Program-made: the position numbers and the translations under genes
Assembly: GCA_945898105.1 (NCBI GenBank)
Contig: CAMDHL010000053.1
Location: 1 to 10,522, forward strand
DNA: 10,522 nt
Reading direction: 5' to 3'
DNA from: Comamonas sp. lk
Lineage (GTDB): Bacteria > Pseudomonadota > Gammaproteobacteria > Burkholderiales > Burkholderiaceae_C
Notes under the pieces: generated by a model
Database searches by the model: none
Told to the model about the DNA's origin: nothing
The model's input: the letters and a program-made list of their open reading frames with translations, nothing else
In this document: piece by piece, positions 1 to 6,502 of the stretch
How positions within the stretch are numbered: the stretch's first letter is position 1
Layout: each line of letters opens with the position of its first letter

Positions 1-485
1 CGGAGACGCAGGGCCGAGTCGGCCTCGTGTGGAGCGGTAACTCTTTGGATAAAGAAGACCGCCACAGGAGCATTCCTTTGGCAGAGCTGCTGGCCTACCT
101 GCCAAAGGGCCCTACCTACGTATGTCTTCAGAAAGAGCTTCGTACGGGCGATCGCGAGGCGCTGGAAAATAGCGACATCCTATTTTTTGGCGATGCGCTG
201 GATGATTTCTCCGATACGGCCGCCCTATGTGACTGCATGGATTTGGTGATTTCGGTGGATACCAGTGTTGCCCATTTGGCGGGCGCTTTAGGTAAGCCAA
301 CTTGGATTGCTCTGCCTTTCGCCTCGGATTGGCGCTGGATGCTGCATCGTCAAGATAGCCCTTGGTACCCGTCGGCTACGCTCTATCGGCAGGAGCGCGA
401 CAGGCGATGGAGCCCTGTGTTAGAGCGATTACGCGAAGATCTGGCGGAAGTTTTTAACCTAGTTTCCACGCGCGGCGGCTTGTAG
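1..485 (+). CDS. TPR-type glycosyltransferase family protein, 3' end only
   Basis: The reading frame is open from the window edge (first complete codon at position 3), so this is the C-terminal 160 residues of a longer protein. A GTG at 27 is not a credible start because the family pattern GRVGLVWSGN runs straight through it. The visible part matches the C-terminal catalytic half of tetratricopeptide-repeat glycosyltransferases related to GT9/GT41: the strand-loop VGLVWSGN, then RSIPLAEL, then the sugar-nucleotide-binding segment SVDTSVAHLAGALGKP (about visible residues 84-99), then DWRWMLHRQDSPWYPS. Such proteins usually carry N-terminal TPR repeats, which would lie outside the window. The acceptor and donor sugar cannot be read from this fragment. 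The next gene starts 104 bases downstream on the same strand, so cotranscription is possible but unproven. Confidence 0.85.
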   Translation, partial: ETQGRVGLVWSGNSLDKEDRHRSIPLAELLAYLPKGPTYVCLQKELRTGDREALENSDILFFGDALDDFSDTAALCDCMDLVISVDTSVAHLAGALGKPTWIALPFASDWRWMLHRQDSPWYPSATLYRQERDRRWSPVLERLREDLAEVFNLVSTRGGL

Positions 486-578
486 CGCGATGGCGTACTA
501 TGGGTGCTCAAACCCCGGCGCAAAAGCATTTATCGTGAGCAATTGGAGCTCTGATGCTTGGGTTGAACCCCTAGGCTT

Positions 579-582
579 GGAG
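579..582 (+). promoter_or_regulatory. Ribosome binding site for the class IV transaminase gene
   Basis: GGAG lies seven bases before the ATG at 590. It supports that start over any later methionine codon. Confidence 0.55.
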
Positions 583-589
583 TTACCAA

Positions 590-1498
590 ATGGCAGCTGA
601 TCTAGTACCGGATTATTCCAAAGGATGTGCCTTTGTGCGGGGCCAGTATGTGCCCATTGCTGAGGCCAGCATTGCGATAACAGACCTTGGATTCCTCCAT
701 TCTGATGCAACCTATGACGTTGTTTCGGTATGGGATGGGGCCTTCTTTCGATTGGACGCACACCTGGAGCGGTTTAAGCGTAGCTGCCAGAGTTGGCGTC
801 TTGATCCGGGAGTAACGGACGAACAGATCACCGCGATTTTGAGCCAATGTGTGCGCCTGAGTGGCCTGCGCGCGTCCTATGTGGAAATGTTGTGCACACG
901 GGGTCAAACGCCCTGGGGATCGCGCGATCCGCGCCAGGCGGTGAACCAGTTTTATGCGTTTGCAGTTCCCTACGTGTGGATTGCTAACGAGCAGCAGCGT
1001 TTGCATGGATTGCATTTGCGCATCAGTAAGGTGCAGCGTATTCCAGCGGCCTCTGTCGATCCGACAACCAAAAACTACCATTGGAATGATCTGACCATGG
1101 GCCTCCTGGAGGCCTTGGATGGGGGCGCAGACAGCGTGGTGTTGGTCGATGCCCACGGGCATGTGGTGGAGGGACCTGGTTTTAACGTGTTTTGCGTGCG
1201 TGATGGCCGACTGATAACGCCTGACCAAGGCATGCTCGAAGGCGTTACGCGCAGGACCGTGATCGAGATGGCCCACTCCTTGGGCGTGGAATTGGAGATC
1301 CGCCCTGTGCAGGCTGAAGAATTGCGCTCAGCGGATGAGGCGTTTATTTCAAGTTCAGGTGGGGGCGTACTTGCGGTAACCCGGGTAGATGGCGAGCAAA
1401 TTGCCAATGGCTCTATAGGCCCAGTGACACGCAAGTTGACCCAGACCTACTGGGATTTGCACAAAGATCCGACAATGGCGCTGCCTATCGCATATTGA
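590..1498 (+). CDS. Class IV (fold-type IV) PLP aminotransferase, (R)-amine transaminase-like
   Basis: This is a PLP-dependent transaminase of the IlvE/D-amino-acid aminotransferase fold, 302 residues, a normal length. The catalytic lysine is K161 in TTKNYHWNDL. E194 in VVEGPGFNV should contact the pyridine nitrogen, and R61 in DAHLERF the cofactor phosphate. The region HSDATYDVVSVWDG (37-50), the long N-terminus (SKGCAFVRGQYV), W165 after the catalytic lysine, R112 in the active-site loop and the C-terminal YWDLHKDP resemble characterised (R)-selective amine transaminases such as that of Aspergillus terreus (comparison from memory) more than housekeeping IlvE. The equivalent of the TTAGG phosphate/substrate loop is SSSGGG (254-259). 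No biosynthetic partner gene is adjacent, so a role in deaminating a chiral amine or D-amino acid is inference. A branched-chain or D-alanine enzyme remains possible. The 224-residue frame on the opposite strand is a shadow. Confidence 0.88.
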   Translation: MAADLVPDYSKGCAFVRGQYVPIAEASIAITDLGFLHSDATYDVVSVWDGAFFRLDAHLERFKRSCQSWRLDPGVTDEQITAILSQCVRLSGLRASYVEMLCTRGQTPWGSRDPRQAVNQFYAFAVPYVWIANEQQRLHGLHLRISKVQRIPAASVDPTTKNYHWNDLTMGLLEALDGGADSVVLVDAHGHVVEGPGFNVFCVRDGRLITPDQGMLEGVTRRTVIEMAHSLGVELEIRPVQAEELRSADEAFISSSGGGVLAVTRVDGEQIANGSIGPVTRKLTQTYWDLHKDPTMALPIAY

Positions 1499-1592
1499 TG
1501 CTGGAAAGCGGCCGGCGCGGTTTGCAAATGTAAGCGTCGGCAATGCAAAGCCCGCTATGCAGTGTTCAAATTAGAAGCCTCGGAAAAGGGGC

Positions 1593-1598
1593 TATAAA
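1593..1598 (+). promoter_or_regulatory. Possible -10 box upstream of tapT
   Basis: TATAAA matches the sigma-70 -10 consensus at five of six positions. The best -35 candidate is TTAGAA at 1571-1576 with a 16-base spacer, a weak match. The tapT start is about 95 bases downstream. This is only a suggestion. Confidence 0.25.
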
Positions 1599-1693
1599 TT
1601 TGTCGCCCGGCGATGCATGGCTAGTACCTCCCATCTTTGAGTGCAGAACTACGGGCGGTCAATGCACTATGAATTCCTATACGCTCCGTAAAC

Positions 1694-2443
1694 ATGCACT
1701 TTGATCTTCCTGCACCGCATGCGGTATCGCGCTTGCGCGCCGAGCGACTAGCCCGTGCTTCCAAGCCCTTTCTCGCGCGTGGCGGTATCAAGGGTCAGCG
1801 CTGCGCCGGGTGCCGCCTTGTGCCCAGCCACTGCATGTGTGATGTGCGCCCGCGCTCGTCTTCACGCGCTGGCATGTGTTTACTCATGGCTGATATCGAG
1901 CCGCTCAAACCCAGCAATACTGGCTGGTTGGTAGCCGACGTGGTCACTGACACCTTTGCCTTTGGCTGGGCGCGCACGCAAACTGACCCTGCGCTCATTG
2001 CGCTGCTTGCTGACCCGCAATGGCAGCCCTATGTGGTGTTTCCGGGTGAGTATGTCGCGCCTGAGCGCGTGGTGCACGCGGTGGCAATGGCGTCTACGCC
2101 AAGCGCCAAAAGGCCTTTGTTTATTTTGTTAGATGCCACTTGGGCCGAGGCGCGAAAAATGTTTCGTAAAAGCCCTTATCTGGAGCGTTTTCCCGTACTG
2201 AGCTTGACGCCTTCGCAGCTCTCGAGATACCAACTGCGCCGATCACGTCGCGACGACCATTTTTGTACCAGTGAAGTGGCCGCGCTTTGTCTGGAACTGG
2301 CTGGCGAGGCCCGCGCCGCAGAAACATTAGACGCCTATTTGGACGTTTATACCCATCATTATTTGCAGGCCAAGCAACAGTTGCCAGTAGAACGCGAAGG
2401 CTTTGCTCACACGCGCTTGCGCGGCCTAGGCTTTGCTGCCTAG
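1694..2443 (+). CDS. tapT: tRNA-uridine aminocarboxypropyltransferase (DTW domain)
   Basis: It transfers the 3-amino-3-carboxypropyl group of S-adenosylmethionine to uridine (U47 in E. coli TapT/YfiP), giving acp3U in the tRNA variable loop. The 249-residue protein has the family landmarks in order: a cysteine cluster C37-x2-C40-x6-C47-x-C49, probably a metal site; EPLKPSNTG (69-77), typical of SPOUT-like SAM binding; VVFPGEY (114-120); the signature DATW (147-150) followed by AEARKMFRKSPYL; and CTSEVA (191-196). The match to E. coli YfiP in the KMFRKSPYL and KPSNTG blocks is near identical (from memory). ATG 1694 is the only start, since an in-frame stop (1670-1672) lies just upstream. No good Shine-Dalgarno sequence precedes it. 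The gene ends 23 bases from the end of the convergent TetR gene, with no evident terminator between. Confidence 0.93.
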   Translation: MHFDLPAPHAVSRLRAERLARASKPFLARGGIKGQRCAGCRLVPSHCMCDVRPRSSSRAGMCLLMADIEPLKPSNTGWLVADVVTDTFAFGWARTQTDPALIALLADPQWQPYVVFPGEYVAPERVVHAVAMASTPSAKRPLFILLDATWAEARKMFRKSPYLERFPVLSLTPSQLSRYQLRRSRRDDHFCTSEVAALCLELAGEARAAETLDAYLDVYTHHYLQAKQQLPVEREGFAHTRLRGLGFAA

Positions 2444-2466
2444 TGGATATCGGCTCTACCGTAATG

Positions 2467-3102
2467 CTAGGGTGATGACTGGTTCAAAACCATATCGGCA
2501 AATTTCTCGCCCACCGTTTGCAGGTACTTGGCACGCTCCCGGTCTGATTCAAATTGCCCAGCTAATGGGCCGTCGAGTAACAGGAATGCAAGACCATGCA
2601 CATGCGCCCATAGGATGGTGGCCACGGTGGCTTGCGCCTTTTTGCCGTGCACGATGCTGTTGAGCCTATCCAACTCATCCCTCGCGCGGGCGCCTGACGC
2701 TTGCACCGCGGGAAAGCGCGCAGGGTCGCACACTTCGGGTCGGAACATGATGCGAAATACACCGGGTTGGTCCAAGGCGAAGTTCACATAGGCGGCGCTG
2801 GATGCCACCAAGACCGCACGTAAACCTTGAGTGGCGCCTAAATCATTGGCCTCTTTTAAGCATGCAGTCAGCGCGTCATAGCCATCTGTAACCAGTGACG
2901 CAAGGATGGCCTCGCGATTCTCAAAATAGTGATACGGCGCCTGGTGGGTGCAAGCAGCACGCCTAGCTACCTCCCGCATGCTCAGCGCGGCGGTGCCGCC
3001 TTCGTCCAATAACTGACGGCTGGTCAGGAGTAGTTCGCGCCGCAGGTCCCGAGAGGGATCCGCCTTGGGTCTTCCTAGGATTTTGGTACTCATTGTGCAC
3101 AT
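2467..3102 (-). CDS. TetR-family transcriptional regulator with C-terminal WHG domain
   Basis: A DNA-binding repressor-type protein of 211 residues, the usual length. The N-terminal helix-turn-helix spans about residues 24-70: LLLTSRQLLDEGG, then SMREVARRAACTHQAPYHYF. The C-terminal ligand/dimerisation half carries the motif WAHVHGLAFLLLDG (165-178), characteristic of the TetR_C_33/WHG group. The start could be ATG 3102 or ATG 3093 (giving MSTKILGRPK); neither has a convincing ribosome binding site, and the RPKAD run soon after fits either. It is transcribed away from the DUF4188 gene, sharing a 108-base control region with paired palindromes, so it very probably represses itself and that neighbour. 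The inducer is unknown. Members of this group often control genes for hydrophobic or aromatic compound metabolism, but nothing here identifies the ligand. Confidence 0.92.
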   Translation of the reverse strand: MCTMSTKILGRPKADPSRDLRRELLLTSRQLLDEGGTAALSMREVARRAACTHQAPYHYFENREAILASLVTDGYDALTACLKEANDLGATQGLRAVLVASSAAYVNFALDQPGVFRIMFRPEVCDPARFPAVQASGARARDELDRLNSIVHGKKAQATVATILWAHVHGLAFLLLDGPLAGQFESDRERAKYLQTVGEKFADMVLNQSSP

Positions 3103-3116
3103 TCTAGTTACCCAGC

Positions 3117-3144
3117 TTGACAGCGTCTAAATATTAATTAGAAT
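3117..3144 (+). promoter_or_regulatory. Promoter for the DUF4188 gene
   Basis: A perfect -35 box TTGACA (3117-3122) and the -10 box TAGAAT (3139-3144, five of six) are separated by 16 bases. The expected start of transcription is near 3151, leaving a leader of about 60 bases. The -35 box lies inside the left operator-like palindrome, so a bound regulator would block RNA polymerase. Confidence 0.6.
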
Positions 3145-3160
3145 AAATAGACGGTGTCAA
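3131..3160 (-). promoter_or_regulatory. Promoter for the TetR gene
   Basis: On the minus strand a perfect -35 box TTGACA lies at 3160-3155. TAATAT at 3136-3131 is a possible -10 with an 18-base spacer (four of six). The -35 lies in the right operator-like palindrome. This promoter overlaps the oppositely directed DUF4188 promoter, so the two should compete for polymerase. The -10 assignment is less sure than the -35. Confidence 0.45.
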
Positions 3161-3210
3161 GCAATTTACGTTTTTTGCCCAAAGCGGATGCGTTTTCACA
3201 TTAAATTGGA

Positions 3211-3681
3211 ATGTCTATGATTTACAAAGATCGAATGACCGCAAAGATGCAGGGTGACTTTGTGGTTTTTCTCATCGGCATGCGCATCAATAAACCTTGG
3301 CTGCTGCATAAGTTTTTACCCGTCTTTGGCGCGATGCCAAAAATGCTTAATGAGTTGTATCGCCAGCCCGAGTTGGGGCTTATTCACCATGAAATGTGGT
3401 TTTCCCGCACCATCATCTTGGTCCAATACTGGCGCTCCATGGACCAATTAATGGACTATGCAAAAAACAAAGACTCGGCCCATCTGCCGGCTTGGCAGGC
3501 GTTTAACAAAGCGATTGGCACCGACGGCACCGTTGGGATTTGGCACGAAACCTACCAGGCTGGGCCGGGCACTTACGAGAATGTGTACGCAAATATGCCA
3601 GCTTTTGGACTAGGCAAGGCGGGGACCTTGGTGCAGGCCAAAGGCCACCTTAAATCAGCAGCGGATAGGCTAAATAGTTGA
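3211..3681 (+). CDS. DUF4188 / Monooxygenase_af470-like family protein
   Basis: A 156-residue protein of the DUF4188 family, which Pfam groups with monooxygenase-like, dimeric alpha-beta-barrel proteins. Family landmarks visible are MQGDFVVFLIGMRINKPW (13-30), a helical KFLPVFGAMPKMLNELY stretch (34-50), VQYWRSMDQLMDYA (71-84) and WHETYQAGPGTYENVYANMP (111-130). Length is typical, with no signal peptide or membrane helix of full length. Two starts are possible: ATG 3211 and ATG 3217. The only purine-rich site, TTGGA (3206-3210), touches the first but is six bases before the second, which favours 3217 (154 residues). It is divergent from a TetR gene and probably controlled by it. The substrate is unknown; a role in turning over a small hydrophobic inducer is inference. 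Confidence 0.88.
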   Translation: MSMIYKDRMTAKMQGDFVVFLIGMRINKPWLLHKFLPVFGAMPKMLNELYRQPELGLIHHEMWFSRTIILVQYWRSMDQLMDYAKNKDSAHLPAWQAFNKAIGTDGTVGIWHETYQAGPGTYENVYANMPAFGLGKAGTLVQAKGHLKSAADRLNS

Positions 3682-3686
3682 TTCTC

Positions 3687-3720
3687 CTGCCGGACGGCAG
3701 CTTTACAACTGCGGATTTTT
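3687..3720 (+). terminator. Weak candidate terminator after the DUF4188 gene
   Basis: CTGCC (3687-3691) and GGCAG (3696-3700) pair around a four-base loop just after the stop codon. A five-T run follows only at 3716-3720, after a second short GCAG/CTGC pairing. The stems are short and the T run is displaced, so confidence is low. Confidence 0.3.
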
Positions 3721-3855
3721 AAGTGCTGCCCTGGTAGATCGACGCCGCGCTGGTGGCAAAACCTCGTTCGACCAGGGCGTGAATTTGATTCCAAAGTGAC
3801 AGGTTCGGCAGGCATATTTTTTGCATCTGTCTGGCAACTTATAGGGTTTGCCGAC

Positions 3856-4470
3856 ATGTCAGTTACTAGTGTTATTGGTCAGAGACAGCCTGCCTATGCG
3901 CCTGAATCGCCGAGCGCGATGGCCCTTGGCGGCGCCAGTGCCAATAAACTTAGGCCAACGACAGCCGACAAAGCGGTCGATTCCGTGGTGACCATATCCG
4001 CCGAGGCGCGTCGACTTTATGCCCAGTCCCAAATTGCAGCGGCGCAGCAGGCTCAGCTTGCTGTGACTGGTGGGACCGAGTCTGCGCCGTTTCAACCCCA
4101 GGGCCCGGGTGAATCACCAGCGGAGCAATTTGTGCCGCGGACAGAGCAGCAAATGCGCGACAAATACGGCATCGAAAAAAATGAACCGATGACTGTAGTG
4201 AATTATGTAGAAAATGCAGATCGGGCCGTTGAAGCAGCGTTTGCGCGTGTTAGGGCGAAATTAGCCAATGCCGGGATAAGCTTCAATACCCCGGCGGCGT
4301 TCTCGGCCACAGGTGGCGCATTGCAGGTCGCCGGACATTCGAAAGCTAATGAAATTGAAGCGGTGATCAATTCAGATCCGAGCCTGAGCAGGGACTTAAG
4401 CGCCGCGCTCAGCATGAAAGCGCGTGCAAGTGAATTACAAAAGGCCGCAAAATTCACCGAGGGGTACTAA
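3856..4470 (+). CDS. Hypothetical alanine-rich protein without cysteine
   Basis: I do not recognise this gene. The ATG at 3856 gives 204 residues (MSVTSVIGQR...) and has an AGGG nine bases upstream. A GTG at 3796 would add 20 residues containing a hydrophobic stretch but no basic head, so a signal peptide is doubtful. From 3856 the protein has no cysteine, no tryptophan and no obvious signal sequence or membrane segment. Residues 1-40 look disordered. VTISAEARRLYAQ (45-57) leads into an Ala/Gln-rich helix (AAAQQAQLAV). A Pro/Gly/Glu-rich linker covers about 71-98. The second half (TEQQMRDKYGIEKNEPMTVV, then ENADRAVEAAFARVRAKL) appears helical. The base pattern and length support real coding. 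Function, location and partners cannot be inferred from the neighbours, which are separate units. Confidence 0.72.
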   Translation: MSVTSVIGQRQPAYAPESPSAMALGGASANKLRPTTADKAVDSVVTISAEARRLYAQSQIAAAQQAQLAVTGGTESAPFQPQGPGESPAEQFVPRTEQQMRDKYGIEKNEPMTVVNYVENADRAVEAAFARVRAKLANAGISFNTPAAFSATGGALQVAGHSKANEIEAVINSDPSLSRDLSAALSMKARASELQKAAKFTEGY

Positions 4471-4550
4471 GGCAGCCTGAAGCCCGCAAGGGTAGTTAAA
4501 GCCAATTTAGTTATCCAAGTATCTGCCGCTGCGCCATCTGTTCAAATAAC

Positions 4551-4573
4551 CCGACCAATTTACCTTAGGTCGG
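4551..4573. repeat. Inverted repeat upstream of the CMD-family gene
   Basis: CCGACC (4551-4556) and GGTCGG (4568-4573) are perfect complements separated by 11 bases. The site lies about 170 bases before the CMD-family start, in an otherwise featureless 274-base gap after the hypothetical gene. It could be an operator or a leader hairpin. No T run follows, so it is not a good terminator. Confidence 0.35.
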
Positions 4574-4744
4574 TCGATTGCAGAGTCCGAAAAATCAATA
4601 CCTATATTGGCCGGACTTATTCTTGCCTTGATTTATCATGCAAAAGAGCAGTGGCTGCCCGTGATACTGAATGAATACCTCACGGATTTGCCGAATGTAG
4701 TTTTCGGTTAATTCTTCTCTGCTGCTAAATTGACAAAAAATCCT

Positions 4745-5290
4745 ATGCGCATACCCGACTGGACACCCGAACAAAAACCCCAACCGTCCGATTTGGTCGA
4801 CGCGATTCTTGCGCGTCGCGGCGGTGCGCTCATCAATCTGGACAAAGCATTACTTTGGAGCGAACCTATCGCCCGGGGCTGGAACGTTTATCTCAAGGAG
4901 GTGCGTACCGGCTTGCCTACCAGCCGCAAGCTGCGTGAGCTTGGCATTTGCACCGTGGCGCTGCTGACGGGCGCCGACTATGAGTACCACCACCACGCAC
5001 CCGACTTTCTGGCAGCCGGCGGAAGCCAGGCTGAACTAGACGCCTTGCGGGCGTTTGTTGATGCCAACCCACGCGCGGTCCCGAACAGCGCTGCCTTTGG
5101 TGAAGTCGAAAAAATCATCGTCCAGTATGCGGCCCAGATGACGCTAGATGTCAAAGTCAGCGACGCGCTGTTCGCAGAGATTCGGATGCATTTCGATCCG
5201 ACGCAGATCGTAGAGATAACCAGTGCAATTGCCACCTACAACATGGTGGCGCGTATTCTGGTTGCACTTCAAATCAGCCCGGAAACTTAG
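4745..5290 (+). CDS. Carboxymuconolactone decarboxylase family protein
   Basis: This 181-residue all-helical protein belongs to the CMD/AhpD-like superfamily. The core is about residues 38-92: an amphipathic helix LLWSEPIARGWNVYL, then LPTSRKLRELGICTVALLTG and the active-site-like segment ADYEYHHHAPDF (78-89). It has the Glu/His pattern of the decarboxylase-type branch (E80, H82-H84) and lacks the CxxC pair of AhpD peroxidase-type members. The only cysteine is C69. ATG 4745 is preferred. A TTG at 4730 would add five residues, and neither has a clear ribosome binding site, so translation may be weak. It is convergent with the Bug receptor gene, 33 bases away. Substrate is unknown; many such proteins sit in aromatic or haloaromatic degradation neighbourhoods. 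Confidence 0.87.
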   Translation: MRIPDWTPEQKPQPSDLVDAILARRGGALINLDKALLWSEPIARGWNVYLKEVRTGLPTSRKLRELGICTVALLTGADYEYHHHAPDFLAAGGSQAELDALRAFVDANPRAVPNSAAFGEVEKIIVQYAAQMTLDVKVSDALFAEIRMHFDPTQIVEITSAIATYNMVARILVALQISPET

Positions 5291-5291
5291 T

Positions 5292-5333
5292 CTGGCTGCG
5301 GCCAGTACGAAGGGCCGACGCTCTCAATCGGCC
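5292..5333. terminator. Two hairpins in the convergent gap between the CMD and Bug genes
   Basis: CTGGC (5292-5296) pairs with GCCAG (5301-5305) around a four-base loop. GGCCGA (5313-5318) pairs with TCGGCC (5328-5333), overlapping the Bug stop codon. They sit where both transcripts must end, but neither strand has a good T run, so a bidirectional terminator is only a suggestion. Confidence 0.3.
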
Positions 5334-6322
5334 TGAATATTGTTGTCCTTCACGACCTTGGCCCAAACGTCCATCTGGCGCTCGATGAATACGCGCGCCG
5401 CTTCCGGCGTGCCACCGATAACGTCGATTCCCTGCGCGTCCAGCCGCTTGGCGGTATCTGCTGTTCGCATGACTTTGTTAATTTCCTCGTTCATACGCTT
5501 GATGATCTCCGGCGGGGTCTTGGCTGGTGCCAAAACGGCCCACCAGGCGGGCGCATCAAATCCAACAAAACCGCTTTCGGAAAGCGTTGGCACGTCAGGT
5601 AAATCGGGAGAACGCTTTGACGTTGTCACTACCAGTGGGCGCATGCGTTTGCTGTCCACGTGCGGCTTGAGCAGAAAGACCGATCCGATTGCCAGCGGCA
5701 CATGACCCGCGACGGCATCGTTCATCAAGGGACCGCCGCCCTTGTAAGGGATGTGTTGGAAATCCAGGCCAGCATTCTTGCCCAGTAGTTCCATCGCTAG
5801 ATGGCCCAGGCTGCCAGAACCAATCGTGCCGTAACTAGCGCCTTTCTTGGCCTTTGCGGCGGCGACTACATCGGTGAATGTCTTGAATTCTGATCCGGCG
5901 TGCGTGGCAAGCACCATCGGCGCGGTGCCGACGAGGATCACCGGTGCCAAGTCTTTGCGCGAGTCAAAGGGCATATTGGGTATCAGACTAGGGTTGACGC
6001 CGTGCGTGTCAAAAACCACCGCAAAGGTGTACCCGTCTGGCGCAGCCGCAGCGACAGCAGCGGTTCCAATAGACCCGGACGCTCCGCCCTTGTTTTCGAC
6101 GACGATACTTTGACCAATCTGCTGCGACAGCGGCTGTGCTAGCAGGCGTGCCACCTGGTCGACCGATCCACCCGCCGGGAAGACCGCCACCAGCTTGATC
6201 GGCTGCTTGGTCGGCCAGGCTTGCGCGATCGCCGACTGGGGCGCCGCGAGCATAAGCGCCATCGGGATGGCAAGCAGCGCTGCGGGAGTACGGATATTTA
6301 TTTCATGATACTTTCCTAACAA
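5324..6322 (-). CDS. Bug/TctC-family periplasmic solute-binding receptor, start disturbed
   Basis: A tripartite-tricarboxylate-transporter-type receptor that captures small, usually carboxylated, ligands in the periplasm. The frame as it stands runs 332 residues from TTG 6322. It contains a signal peptide ending in QSAIAQA before WPTKQP (about residue 36), PAGGSVDQVARLLAQPL (49-65), the ligand loop VVENKGGASGSIG (74-86), APDGYT (94-99) and HIPYKGGGP (190-198), all family hallmarks. Length is typical. The expected start is displaced: AGGAAAG followed by ATG at 6306 is a good translation start, but that ATG reads ATG AAA TAA. One extra A would give MKINIRTPAALL and join the body perfectly (327 residues). 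Either the sequence has a one-base deletion or the gene uses the poorer TTG. No membrane subunits (TctA/TctB) are nearby, common for orphan Bug receptors. It runs in the same direction as the secreted hydrolase upstream. Confidence 0.88.
   Translation of the reverse strand: MLGKYHEINIRTPAALLAIPMALMLAAPQSAIAQAWPTKQPIKLVAVFPAGGSVDQVARLLAQPLSQQIGQSIVVENKGGASGSIGTAAVAAAAPDGYTFAVVFDTHGVNPSLIPNMPFDSRKDLAPVILVGTAPMVLATHAGSEFKTFTDVVAAAKAKKGASYGTIGSGSLGHLAMELLGKNAGLDFQHIPYKGGGPLMNDAVAGHVPLAIGSVFLLKPHVDSKRMRPLVVTTSKRSPDLPDVPTLSESGFVGFDAPAWWAVLAPAKTPPEIIKRMNEEINKVMRTADTAKRLDAQGIDVIGGTPEAARVFIERQMDVWAKVVKDNNIQAD
6304..6317 (-). promoter_or_regulatory. Ribosome binding site and out-of-frame ATG of the Bug gene
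   Basis: On the minus strand AGGAAAG (6317-6311) is followed after four bases by ATG (6306-6304). This is the best translation start in the region, yet it is one base out of frame with the receptor body and meets TAA two codons later. Confidence 0.6.
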
Positions 6323-6502
6323 TCCAACGATGGTAACCGGAGCATAGGGCCCAATTAGGACCTTTTACCTCGGGGTTTACGCCAAGCGGCAGACTTGCCA
6401 TTGGGGAATTACCGGTAAGCCTACACGATTACATTTCGAATTGGAGAAGCTTCCAAGTTGAGTATCAAAATAACTGACATTTCGATCCAACAAAGGTTTA
6501 GG

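Larger units (their letters stand above)
3115..3162. promoter_or_regulatory. Paired operator-like palindromes between the TetR and DUF4188 genes
   Basis: The arms 3115-3129 and 3148-3162 form an inverted repeat with 14 of 15 positions paired; the only mismatch is 3123/3154. Each arm is itself an imperfect palindrome of form T-W-GAC-N3-GTC-W-A: TTGACAGCGTCTA at 3117-3129 and TAGACGGTGTCAA at 3148-3160. Their centres are 31 bases apart, about three helical turns. Thirteen-base palindromes like these suit TetR dimers, so two dimers could bind the same DNA face. A further inverted repeat TCTAA/TTAGA (3126-3130, 3138-3142) lies inside. The regulator is inferred to be the adjacent TetR protein. Confidence 0.7.

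Noticed and set aside
602..1276. A 224-residue open frame on the minus strand opposite the transaminase gene
   Set aside because: It lies entirely inside a gene with clear catalytic residues and family motifs, and its product shows no recognisable family or domain pattern.
4730..4735. TTGACA just before the CMD-family ATG, considered as a -35 box
   Set aside because: It lies only ten bases before the start codon, and no -10 box follows at the right spacing.
4595..4783. A 62-residue minus-strand frame in the gap before the CMD-family gene
   Set aside because: It overlaps the start of the CMD-family gene, has no recognisable motif, and is what chance gives in AT-rich DNA.
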